From the NCBI RefSeq assembly GCF_001695855.1, contig NZ_MBSS01000021.1, positions 1 through 64,000 on the forward strand: DNA of 64,000 nt, read 5' to 3'. Shown here one piece after another: positions 56,201-64,000 of this stretch (position 1 is the first letter of the stretch; each line of letters opens with the position of its first letter). Source of the stretch: Ensifer sp. LC163. GTDB taxonomy: Bacteria > Pseudomonadota > Alphaproteobacteria > Rhizobiales > Rhizobiaceae. Made by a program: the position numbers and the translations under genes. The notes beneath the pieces were generated by a model, which had not been told where the DNA came from, did not search any database, and saw nothing but the letters and a program-made list of their open reading frames with translations.

Positions 56201-59200
56201 TCGGCGGCACCGAGGGCGATGACATTATCATTTCGGGCATTGGCGATGACACGCTCCTGGGCGACGGTGGCAATGACCGGATCGAGGGTGGCGACGGTGT
56301 CGACAATATCGAAGGCGGCGCCGGCGACGACATCATTACCGACCTGGGCGGCGATGACGTCCTCAAGGGCAATGACGGCGATGACGTCATTCACGGCGGC
56401 AATGGCTTCAATCTGATCCTCGGCGGGGGTGGCAGCGACTTCATCATCACCGGCGAGGACGTTTCCGAGACCTTCGGCGGCACCGGCAACGACTTCATCC
56501 TGGGCGCCCAGATGAACCTGCCGACATTCGGCAATGAGGGCGATGACTGGATCGAGATCGGCACATCCGATGGCGCGGGCGGCGACAATTTCGACCCGCA
56601 GGAGGCGGGCACCGTCATCGGCCACGATGTTTTCATCACCGGCGGCGGCTTCGACGAAGTCGACGGCGAAGGCGGCGACGACATCATGGTCATGTCCGAC
56701 GGCGAAGACCATTTCGGCGGCGGTGGCGGCTTCGACTGGGCCAGCTACAAGAACGATGCGTTCGGCGTGACCGTCGACCTCAATGTCAACGACTTCATTG
56801 AGCCGCCGGTAACGCCCTCCAACCAGGGTATTCTTGACCGGTTCGCCCAGGTGGAGGGCCTGACTGGATCGGCCTTTGGCGACATCCTGCGCGGCGACGA
56901 TGCCGACGCGGCCGAGATCAACGTTGCCGGGCCACAGAACAGTGCGCTCACCAATATCAGCCTGATCGACGATCTGCAGGCGTTTCTCGACCAGATTCTG
57001 TCGACGACGGGCGTCACTTCGTTCGGCGGCGGCAACATCATCCTCGGCGGCAGCGGCAGCGACATTATCGAAGGCCGCGGCGGTGACGACCTCATCGACG
57101 GCGACCGCTGGTTGAACGTGCGGATTTCGGTGACCGGCCACACGCCGCAGCCGGGCCAGCCCGTCATCACCAGTGTGGACAGCCTGACAGAGCTTGTGCC
57201 CTATATGCTTTCCGGTGAAATCAAGCCAAGCCAGCTCAGTATCGTTCGCGAGATCAACACCGGCGACGCCGACTTCGATACGGCCGTATTCTCCGACAAT
57301 CGAGCCAACTACACTGTCGTGACCAGCCTGGGCGGTGTTACGACTGTCACGCACAATCTGCTTGATGGAAATGGAGTCGTCATCGGTGTCGACGCAGATG
57401 GCGCCGACCGCCTCCTGAACGTCGAGCGGCTGCAATTTGCGGACCAGTCCGTGACGCTCGTGGCCGGTCTCAACAATGATCCGGTTGGCCTGTTGGTGCT
57501 TGACGACCTCACGCCTGCCGTCAATCAGGTATTGACGGTTTCGACGGCGGGCGTCACCGACGCCGACAATCCGGGCACGGGAGAAATTACCGGTCCGATC
57601 AGCATCATCTGGCAATCGGAAGCCATCGCCGGCTCGGGCATCTTCCAGGATATCGTCGACTTTGGCGGCGGCAACCCCGGCACGGCGCTTGGCAATACGT
57701 TCCGCATCACGCCCGATCTCGATGGGCTGAGACTGCGCGCCAAGGCGGTCTATCAGGATGCCAATGGCGTGCTGGAGACGGTTTTCTCCACGCCGACCGT
57801 GGCCGTCGCTGCCGGTGCACCGGCGGCGCCGCCTGCGCCGATTCCGGCCGAAACGCCGGTCACCAGCGCCGGCATCCATCTGATCCGCGGCGATCTGCAG
57901 TTCATACTTGACCAGATTCTGATCGCTGAAGCGCATTCGGGGGCTTATGGAACCCCGGCACAGGACCTGCGCTCGCTGCTGCCGAACACCAGGCTGCCTT
58001 TTGGCCTGCGCACGGTGGACGGTTCGTTGAACAACCTGGTTCAGGGCCAGACCGACTTCGGCGCTGCCGACCAGGATTTCCCGCTCCTGCTGGATCAGCA
58101 GTTCCGCAATGACCAGGACGGCGACACGTTCGGCCCGATTACCAATACCAACTACGCCTCCACAACCAACGTCGTCGACGCCGATCCGCGCATCATCTCC
58201 AATCTGATCGTCGACCAGACGATCACCAACCCGGTGGCCGTTGAGGCCTTCGTCGCGGCGGGCCTCGGAACGCTCGACGTCAATGGCGTCCTGCTCGATT
58301 TGAATGGAGTCCCCATTCCCGCCGGCCAACCGCTATTCATCCCCAACACGGCGCCTGACGAAGGCCTGTCGGCGGGGTTCAATGGCTGGTTCACCTTCTT
58401 TGGCCAGTTCTTCGACCATGGCCTCGACCTCGTCAACAAGGGCGGAAACGGCACGATATTTGTCCCGTTGCAGCCTGACGATCCCCTTTATGTGGAGGGT
58501 AGCCCGACCAATTTCATGGTGCTGAGCCGGGCCACCAATACGCTCGTCCAGGCAGGCGCCGACGGCGTCCTCGGGACGGCCGACGACATCCACAGGCATA
58601 ACAACCAGACCACGCCCTTCGTCGATCAGAACCAGACCTATACCTCACATCCCTCGCATCAGGTGTTCCTGCGCGAGTACGCGCTCGATGCGAACAATCA
58701 CCCGGTCGCGACAGGGCAGTTGCTCGACGGCGCTGACGGCGGCCTGCCGACCTGGGCCAACGTCAAAGCGCAAGCGTTGATGCTTGGCATCACCCTCACG
58801 GACGCGGACGTTACCAACCTGCCGATGGTTGCCACTGATCCCTACGGCAAGTTCATTCCGGGCGCGAACGGCCTGGCGCAATTTGTAACCGCAGGCGGAC
58901 TTGTCGAAGGGGTCGCCGGTGGTCTCGCTGTCCCCGTCGATGTCATCCGGACCAACCATGCCTTCCTCGACGACATCGCGCATAGCGCCAATCCACGCAA
59001 TTCGGCCGGCGCGCTCCTGACGGCCGACGCCGACACCGGCATTGGCGATGACAACAATCCGGGCACCTACGACAACGAGTTGCTCGATCGCCACTTCATC
59101 ACTGGCGATGGCCGCGGCAACGAGAACATCGGCCTGACCACCGTGCACCACATCTTCCATTCGGAACACAACCGGATGGTTCAGCACACCAAGGATGTCG

Positions 59201-62200
59201 TTCTCGCCTCTAACGATCCCGCCTTCATCGCCCAGTGGCAGTTGCCCGATGGCTCGTGGAACGGCGAGCGCCTGTTCCAGGCGGCGCGCTTTGCCACCGA
59301 GATGCAGTACCAGCACCTGGTGTTCGAGGAATTCGCGCGCAAGGTCCAGCCGCAGGTCGACGTGTTCCTCGCCGAAGGCCAGGGCTACGACGCCACGATC
59401 AATCCCGCGATTGTTGCCGAGTTCGCCCATGTGGTCTATCGCTTCGGCCACTCGATGCTGACGGAAACCGTGAATCGCCTCGACCCCAACTTCCAGTCGA
59501 GTGAGATCGGCCTGATCGAGGCCTTCCTCAACCCGGTCGCGTTCAACAATGACGGTGCCTTGACCGCCGAACAGGCGGCCGGCGCCATCGTGCGCGGCAT
59601 GACCCGCCAAACCGGCAACGAGATCGACGAATTCGTTACCGAAGCGTTGCGCAACAACCTTCTTGGCCTGCCGCTCGATCTACCAAGCATCAACCTGATG
59701 CGCGGGCGCGATACGGGCGTGCCGTCGCTCAATGCGGCGCGCCGTGAATTCTACAACGCCACCGGCGACGGACAGCTCAAGCCATATGCGAGTTGGGTCG
59801 AGCTTGCGGCCAACCTGAAGCACGAATCCTCGGTGGTCAATTTCATCGCGGCGTATGGCACGCATACCGCCCTGACGGCGGCCGACGTCGACACGCTTGC
59901 GGAAAAACGCGCCGTTGCCGCCGCTCTGGTTCTGGGCGGAAGCGCGGTGATCAACGCGGGAGGCGCAGGCGGCGTAGAGAGGACGTTCACCGCGGACGAG
60001 GCGGATCGCATCGCCTTCCTCAACAGCACCGGCATCTACGCCAACTCCCCGACCGGGGTGACGACCACCGGTGTCGATGCAATCGACCTGTGGGTTGGCG
60101 GCCTCGCCGAGCGGCAGATGCCGTTCGGTGGCCTGCTGGGCTCGACCTTCAACTTCGTCTTCGAGAACCAGATGGAGAAGCTGCAGAATGGCGATCGTTT
60201 CTACTACCTGGAGCGTACGGCCGGACTGAACTTCCTCACCGAGCTGGAGAACAACTCCTTCGCCAAATTGATTATGGCCAACACCGACGCCACGCATCTG
60301 CCTGGCGACGTGTTCTCGACGCCTGGCTTTATTCTTGAGGTCGACCAGACCAAGCAGTTCACCGAACTGAACGAACCCGGGGCCGACGGAATTCAGGGTA
60401 CGACTGACGATGTCGCTGGCCCGGACGGGATTTCCGGCAATTCTGATCCGCTTGGCGGCATCCTTCTGACGCCGCTGGTTATTCGGGACAACCCGGCAAC
60501 GCCAGGTGCCGATACCGACTACCTGCGGTATACCGGCGAGGATCATGTTGTCCTCGGCGGTACGGCCGGTAACGACACGATCATCGCCAGCATCGGCGAC
60601 GACACGCTCTATGGCGACGCCGGCAACGACAGGCTCGAAGGCGGCGACGGCGTCGATATGATCCTCGGCGGCGCTGGCGACGATATCATCACCGACCTTG
60701 GCGGCGACGACAACCTTCAGGGCGGCGATGGTAACGACGCCATCCATGCCGGCAATGGCATCAACCTGATGCTTGGCGGTTTCGGCAACGATTTCATCGT
60801 TACCGGCGAGGACAGCAATGAATCCTTCGGCGGCCCTGGTAACGACTTCATCCTGGGCACCCGGGCGGACGAAATGGTGTTCGGCAACGAAGGTGACGAC
60901 TGGATCGAGCATGGAATGGCCGATGGCAGCGCCGGCGAAAATTTCGACACGCGCGGACTGGATTCAATCATCGGCAACGACGTCTTCATCGGCGACAGTG
61001 TCGCAGACCGAATGCTGGGTGAGGGCGGCGATGACATCATGGTCGGCAATGGCGGCCAGGTCGACCGCTACATCGGCGGGTCCGGTTTCGACTGGGCGGT
61101 TTTCAAGCACGACTCGTTGGCCGCGAATGTCGACCTCAATCTCCGCGCCTTCGACGAAACGCCCGTGCCAGTGACGGCGGCATCGGCTCTTGCGCGGTTT
61201 GAATCGGCTGAAGGCCTGTCGGGATCCTCCCTAAGCGACATTCTGCGCGGCGATGATGCCGACGCAGCCGTGATTGCTTCGTCTGGTTTTACCGGCAGCG
61301 TGCTCACCAATTTCGGCCTTGTCGCTGGCCTGCAGCAATTCGTCGGCGCTGCTGCTGCCGGATCGGATGGCATTGTCGGCACCGCCGACGATCAGTTCGG
61401 CTCGGGTAACATCATCCTCGGCGGCGACGGCAGCGATCTCATTGAAGGCAGGGGCGGCGACGACCTTATCGACGGCGACCGCTCGCTCAATGTGCGCATC
61501 AGCGTGCGCGCGAATGCAAACGGCACCGGCGAGGAACTCTTCAGCGTCGACAGCATGAGTGAACTGACCGGCCGTGTGTTCTCCGGTGAAATCAATCCAG
61601 GACAACTCACAATCGTCCGTGAGATCTTGACGGCGGATGGCCCTGGTTTCGACACGGCGGTGTTCTCGGATGTCCTGGCTAACTATCGCTTCAATGGACA
61701 GGTCTTTGACCCGGCCAACCTGCCGACGCCTGATATCAACGGCTTCATCACGGTATCGCACATTGTCGGAGGCGTCGCTGGCCCGGACGGAACCGATCGT
61801 TTGTCAAACATCGAGAGGCTGCGGTTTGCTGACCAATCGATCGTACTTGGAGGTATCAACAGCGAGCCGGTGGGCCTGCTCTTGATCCGCGACGCGGCAA
61901 CGGCCACTCCGGACAATACACCGTCCGAGGGTCAACTCCTGGAGGTATCGATCGCGGGTGTGAGCGATGCCGACAACCCTGGCGGCCTGATCACCGGGCC
62001 AGTCACATACTTCTGGCAGTTCGAACCGCGCCCCGGCACCGGCATCTTCGAAGACATCATCATTGCCACAGGTCTGGGGGATGTGAGTGCGACCGGCCCA
62101 ACCTTCACGCCTGGCACGGATTTAGCCGGACTCGCATTGCGCGTGCGTGCTATCTACCAGGACGCCAATGGGGTTTTGGAAGAGGTGTTCTCGGCGCCCA

Positions 62201-64000
62201 CAGTGGGTGTCGGGCTTGAGCCTCCCCCAGCCAACACGGTCGTGGGAACGCGGGGCGACGACACGCTCAACGGCGGTGCAGGCGATGACATCATCAACGC
62301 CGACCGCGGCAACGATACAGTCAACGGCGGCGGCGGCAACGACATCATCGACGCCGGCCGCGGCGACGATACCGTCAATGCCGGCGACGGCAACGACACG
62401 ATCCTCGCTGATCGTGGCAACGACATCGTCAATGGCGGTCTGGGCGACGATACGATCGACTCCGGTCGCGATGACGACCAGATCAATGGCGGCGCCGGCA
62501 ACGACAGGATCGCCGCCGACCGAGGCAACGACACCATCACCGTCGTTGCCACCGAAGGACGCGATATCATCGATGGCGGGCGCGATCTCGATATCGTTCG
62601 TGTCCTAGGCGACACGACCGCGGAAACCTTCCGCATCTATGCAAGGGCCGACGCCATCGCAGCGGGGATGACGATCGATCCGGCAACCGAAATCGTCGTC
62701 ACCCGCAATGGAACCGGCAACGCGTCGATTGTCGCGGAACTCAGCACGATTGAGGAGATCGTCATCACTGGTGGCGGTGGCGCCGACAGTTTCGTTACCA
62801 TCGGCGATTTCGCACCGACAACCCTCTTGCTCAACACCATTACGCTCGAGGGCACGGCCAGCGATGACACAGTCGACATATCGGCGCTGCAGTCCGCCCA
62901 TCGGATTGTCTTCAAGTCGAATGGCGGTCACGACACCATCATCGGCACATTGCGGCCACAAGACGCGATCGAACTGGCCCCCGGTTCGACACTCGCCAAC
63001 TACACGCGCTCGAATCTCGCCAACGGCACCACAATCCTGTCGAACGGCAACCATACGATCACGTTCCTTACTCTGCCTGACGGGGCCTCGCCAACCTTTG
63101 CGGAGTCGGGTGTCGGGGGCGGCGGAAGTGGCGGTGACGACGGCGATGGCGTCACTGGTGCGTTTGAGCTGACCGATCGTGACGTTTCGGGGCTGATGAA
63201 CCTGGTCAGGGGCCAAGAGATTCCTGGCAACGACGACTCCGTTCCTGGGGTGCGTGACCTCTCTGGCCACGGCAACAATGTCACCCATCCCGAATTCGGT
63301 GCGGCCGACGAACCTTTCATCCGGTTGACGGACGCCCATTTCGGCGCCTTTGATCCGGCGACCGGCAACCACAAGGTCAATCCGATTTTCGCCGGGCTCG
63401 ACCCGCGCAACATCAGTAACATCCTTGGGACGCAGGAAGCCGACCTGCCGAAGAACGAAAAGGACGCCAACATCTTCTTCATGGCGTTCGGCCAGTACTT
63501 CGACCACGGCCTCGATTTCCTCGGCAAGGGCGGCAACGGCACGATCCAGATCGGCGCACCGGGCAACGGCGCACCGGGATCGGGCAATCCGGCCGACCTG
63601 ACACGTGGCACCGTCGACAGCATCGTCGACGGGGTACCGCAGCACCTGAACAAGACCTCACCCTTCGCTGACCAGAACCAGGCCTATGGCTCGAACGAAC
63701 TCGTCGGCCAGTTCCTGCGCGAAGGCAACGGGTCCGGCGGACTCGGCTCGCAGCTGCTTCAGGGCGCGACGGATCCGTCCAACAGCAACTTCAAACTGCT
63801 GCCGACGCTGCGCGAATTGATCCTGCACCACTGGGAGAACAACACGGTCTTCCACTCGGCGTCATTGCCGGGCGGCCAGGTGGCGTTCCAGACCTATTTT
63901 GCCGGTCTGGTCAACAACGGCGTCATCAACCAGGCGATGCTGCCGGCGATGACCTCCAACTTCATGGGCAGCACCCATGCGCTGCTTCTCGACACCAACC
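53239..64000 (+). CDS. Giant RTX protein with three animal-type heme-peroxidase domains (3' end outside window)
   Basis: Open from ATG 53239 (GGGAGG 5 nt upstream) to the window end, at least 3587 codons without a stop. Layout by residue: peroxidase 1 about 1-930 (distal site GQFFDHG, His219; proximal RFGHSML, His623); RTX block about 985-1290; Ig-like segment about 1430-1530; peroxidase 2 about 1550-2380 (His1727, His2071); RTX block about 2437-2751; Ig-like segment; a dense canonical RTX array about 3002-3121 (repeats like GGAGDDIIN); peroxidase 3 from about 3310 (FGQYFDHG, His3423), cut by the window end. There is no N-terminal signal peptide, and RTX repeats imply type I secretion and Ca2+-dependent folding outside the cell, but no export genes are in view. 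Pseudomonas putida PehA (about 3600 residues, two peroxidase domains, RTX) is the nearest relative I recall. A peroxidase role is inferred; the usual catalytic Arg position is Ala504/Ser1975. Confidence 0.9.
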   Translation, partial: MVQYIRSDLEFILQQILLAEAHAAGSDPRTLVPNSFVPFGLRTVDGSFNNLFADQSEFGAADNIFPRLTDPVFRDAQAGTSYAQTSGTVIDSQPRTISNLIVDQSLNNPAAIAAALQNAGSVDITGDSASFLTALQALETAKANAGGNTSDPAVIAAQQAFDQTVTNLGLNIVTSPGLDGQFGTGDDKPVFFIPNSTPDEGLSAPFNSWFTFFGQFFDHGLDLVTKGGNDVVFIPLQPDDPLFVVGSPTNFMVLTRATQFAGPGADGILNNDPTTAVDESADNTTHEAMNTTSPFVDQNQTYSSHPSHQVFLRAYELDANGRPVPTGKLITNRDLGIDGIYGTDDDVEIGGMATWAVVKAQARDILGINLTDTDALRVPLLATDAYGNFIRGQNGFPQLVVAAGPPPVLVEGNPASPVNASQAISTGHGFLDDIAHAANPFGDHDGNPATPPQALTPDVDLVAGGTPPGQGFYDDELLDAHYIAGDGRVNENIGLTAVHSIFHAEHNRLADHTMEVLVSDAQALLAGGATQAEAVAFLNQWLVVDVLTVPALADIATLQWDGERLFQAAKFGTEMQYQHLVFEEFARKIQPQVDAFLAPEGFDTTIDPAIVAEFAHTVYRFGHSMLTETIDRLDPNFVSSEIGLIAAFLNPLAFAASGPTPEEATGAIVRGVTRQAGNEIDEFVTEALRNNLLGLPLDLPTINLARGRDTGVPSLNAARREFYEMTSDSQLKPYTSWVDLVQNLKHPESVINFIAAYGTHAALTAADVDTLAEKRAIASALVLGGSAVINAGSIAERTFIADEADRLAFLNSTGIYANSPTGVTTTGVDAIDLWVGGLAEKQMPFGGLLGSTFNFVFETQLEALQNGDRFYYLARTAGMHFLTELENNSFAKLIMANTNATHLPADVFSTPTFILEVDQTRQFTELNEPGADGIQGTDDDVAGLDGISGNSDPLGGTALIPLVIRDNPATAVVDTNFLHYTGEDHVVLGGTEGDDIIISGIGDDTLLGDGGNDRIEGGDGVDNIEGGAGDDIITDLGGDDVLKGNDGDDVIHGGNGFNLILGGGGSDFIITGEDVSETFGGTGNDFILGAQMNLPTFGNEGDDWIEIGTSDGAGGDNFDPQEAGTVIGHDVFITGGGFDEVDGEGGDDIMVMSDGEDHFGGGGGFDWASYKNDAFGVTVDLNVNDFIEPPVTPSNQGILDRFAQVEGLTGSAFGDILRGDDADAAEINVAGPQNSALTNISLIDDLQAFLDQILSTTGVTSFGGGNIILGGSGSDIIEGRGGDDLIDGDRWLNVRISVTGHTPQPGQPVITSVDSLTELVPYMLSGEIKPSQLSIVREINTGDADFDTAVFSDNRANYTVVTSLGGVTTVTHNLLDGNGVVIGVDADGADRLLNVERLQFADQSVTLVAGLNNDPVGLLVLDDLTPAVNQVLTVSTAGVTDADNPGTGEITGPISIIWQSEAIAGSGIFQDIVDFGGGNPGTALGNTFRITPDLDGLRLRAKAVYQDANGVLETVFSTPTVAVAAGAPAAPPAPIPAETPVTSAGIHLIRGDLQFILDQILIAEAHSGAYGTPAQDLRSLLPNTRLPFGLRTVDGSLNNLVQGQTDFGAADQDFPLLLDQQFRNDQDGDTFGPITNTNYASTTNVVDADPRIISNLIVDQTITNPVAVEAFVAAGLGTLDVNGVLLDLNGVPIPAGQPLFIPNTAPDEGLSAGFNGWFTFFGQFFDHGLDLVNKGGNGTIFVPLQPDDPLYVEGSPTNFMVLSRATNTLVQAGADGVLGTADDIHRHNNQTTPFVDQNQTYTSHPSHQVFLREYALDANNHPVATGQLLDGADGGLPTWANVKAQALMLGITLTDADVTNLPMVATDPYGKFIPGANGLAQFVTAGGLVEGVAGGLAVPVDVIRTNHAFLDDIAHSANPRNSAGALLTADADTGIGDDNNPGTYDNELLDRHFITGDGRGNENIGLTTVHHIFHSEHNRMVQHTKDVVLASNDPAFIAQWQLPDGSWNGERLFQAARFATEMQYQHLVFEEFARKVQPQVDVFLAEGQGYDATINPAIVAEFAHVVYRFGHSMLTETVNRLDPNFQSSEIGLIEAFLNPVAFNNDGALTAEQAAGAIVRGMTRQTGNEIDEFVTEALRNNLLGLPLDLPSINLMRGRDTGVPSLNAARREFYNATGDGQLKPYASWVELAANLKHESSVVNFIAAYGTHTALTAADVDTLAEKRAVAAALVLGGSAVINAGGAGGVERTFTADEADRIAFLNSTGIYANSPTGVTTTGVDAIDLWVGGLAERQMPFGGLLGSTFNFVFENQMEKLQNGDRFYYLERTAGLNFLTELENNSFAKLIMANTDATHLPGDVFSTPGFILEVDQTKQFTELNEPGADGIQGTTDDVAGPDGISGNSDPLGGILLTPLVIRDNPATPGADTDYLRYTGEDHVVLGGTAGNDTIIASIGDDTLYGDAGNDRLEGGDGVDMILGGAGDDIITDLGGDDNLQGGDGNDAIHAGNGINLMLGGFGNDFIVTGEDSNESFGGPGNDFILGTRADEMVFGNEGDDWIEHGMADGSAGENFDTRGLDSIIGNDVFIGDSVADRMLGEGGDDIMVGNGGQVDRYIGGSGFDWAVFKHDSLAANVDLNLRAFDETPVPVTAASALARFESAEGLSGSSLSDILRGDDADAAVIASSGFTGSVLTNFGLVAGLQQFVGAAAAGSDGIVGTADDQFGSGNIILGGDGSDLIEGRGGDDLIDGDRSLNVRISVRANANGTGEELFSVDSMSELTGRVFSGEINPGQLTIVREILTADGPGFDTAVFSDVLANYRFNGQVFDPANLPTPDINGFITVSHIVGGVAGPDGTDRLSNIERLRFADQSIVLGGINSEPVGLLLIRDAATATPDNTPSEGQLLEVSIAGVSDADNPGGLITGPVTYFWQFEPRPGTGIFEDIIIATGLGDVSATGPTFTPGTDLAGLALRVRAIYQDANGVLEEVFSAPTVGVGLEPPPANTVVGTRGDDTLNGGAGDDIINADRGNDTVNGGGGNDIIDAGRGDDTVNAGDGNDTILADRGNDIVNGGLGDDTIDSGRDDDQINGGAGNDRIAADRGNDTITVVATEGRDIIDGGRDLDIVRVLGDTTAETFRIYARADAIAAGMTIDPATEIVVTRNGTGNASIVAELSTIEEIVITGGGGADSFVTIGDFAPTTLLLNTITLEGTASDDTVDISALQSAHRIVFKSNGGHDTIIGTLRPQDAIELAPGSTLANYTRSNLANGTTILSNGNHTITFLTLPDGASPTFAESGVGGGGSGGDDGDGVTGAFELTDRDVSGLMNLVRGQEIPGNDDSVPGVRDLSGHGNNVTHPEFGAADEPFIRLTDAHFGAFDPATGNHKVNPIFAGLDPRNISNILGTQEADLPKNEKDANIFFMAFGQYFDHGLDFLGKGGNGTIQIGAPGNGAPGSGNPADLTRGTVDSIVDGVPQHLNKTSPFADQNQAYGSNELVGQFLREGNGSGGLGSQLLQGATDPSNSNFKLLPTLRELILHHWENNTVFHSASLPGGQVAFQTYFAGLVNNGVINQAMLPAMTSNFMGSTHALLLDTN

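Noticed and set aside
55573-58329. Long leftward open frame (918 codons) and similar ones at 59680-60912 and 58645-59610
   Set aside because: They lie antisense to the giant peroxidase-RTX frame and arise from its biased codons. Their translations are rich in His/Arg/Asp strings without domains, while the plus-strand frame has clear motifs.
62242-62600. Short regular DNA repeats resembling a CRISPR-like array
   Set aside because: The periodicity is 27 nt in frame and encodes nine-residue RTX calcium-binding units. There are no unique spacers and no cas genes.

Overview
The window looks like a megaplasmid or chromid segment from a Sinorhizobium/Ensifer-type alphaproteobacterium. The evidence is high GC with strong third-position GC, intergenic palindromic elements of rhizobial type (a RIME-like element, a GCATGATC...GATCATGC palindrome and paired composite palindromes), and a gene order that from memory resembles S. 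meliloti pSymB: phn genes, pcc/bhbA, valine-degradation genes and a myo-inositol ABC transporter. The species was not determined.

Layout. (1) 1-5910: the C-P lyase operon phnG-H-I-J-K-L plus a hexapeptide acyltransferase, all on the minus strand with 4-nt or 1-nt overlaps, divergent from the regulator phnF. (2) 6083-9482: an SBP56/methanethiol-oxidase gene with a six-helix membrane partner, then a VOC protein and a glutathione transferase. (3) 9683-20719: a propionyl-CoA and valine module. pccB, a small membrane protein, pccA and methylmalonyl-CoA mutase read leftward. A ScfR/PccR-type regulator and three valine-catabolic genes (acyl-CoA dehydrogenase, 3-hydroxyisobutyryl-CoA hydrolase, 3-hydroxyisobutyrate dehydrogenase) read rightward. 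The shared control region is studded with TTGCRAA motifs. Together the genes carry isobutyryl-CoA and propionyl-CoA toward succinyl-CoA. (4) 20797-22940: tautomerase, LysR and SDR. (5) 23056-30493: an amino-sugar/polysaccharide operon (Gfo/Idh oxidoreductase, epimerase, two DegT aminotransferases, acetyltransferase, glycosyltransferase), a divergent acyltransferase and a decayed acyltransferase tail.

(6) 30607-35577: an orphan amino-acid binding protein, glyoxalase I, an EamA exporter, a TerC-type membrane protein with a structured leader and an IS-end-like terminator, and small genes set among palindromic repeats. (7) 35584-45089: a TctCBA tricarboxylate transporter and its likely TctDE two-component system with a periplasmic binding protein. 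They are separated by a VapBC pair and a quinone reductase/LysR pair. (8) 45434-51431: a myo-inositol-type ABC transporter (ibpA-iatA-iatP) and a TIM-barrel isomerase, both preceded by GGAA-N6-TTCC boxes. A truncated copy of the permease tail lies on the far side of a ParE-type toxin-antitoxin module. (9) 52005-64000: a small membrane protein, a group II intron maturase remnant, then a giant gene open to the window end (at least 3587 codons). It encodes three animal-type heme-peroxidase domains alternating with RTX calcium-binding repeats and Ig-like modules.

The most striking item is the giant peroxidase-RTX protein. The best regulatory findings are the TTGCRAA array beside pccB and the two IolR-type boxes.
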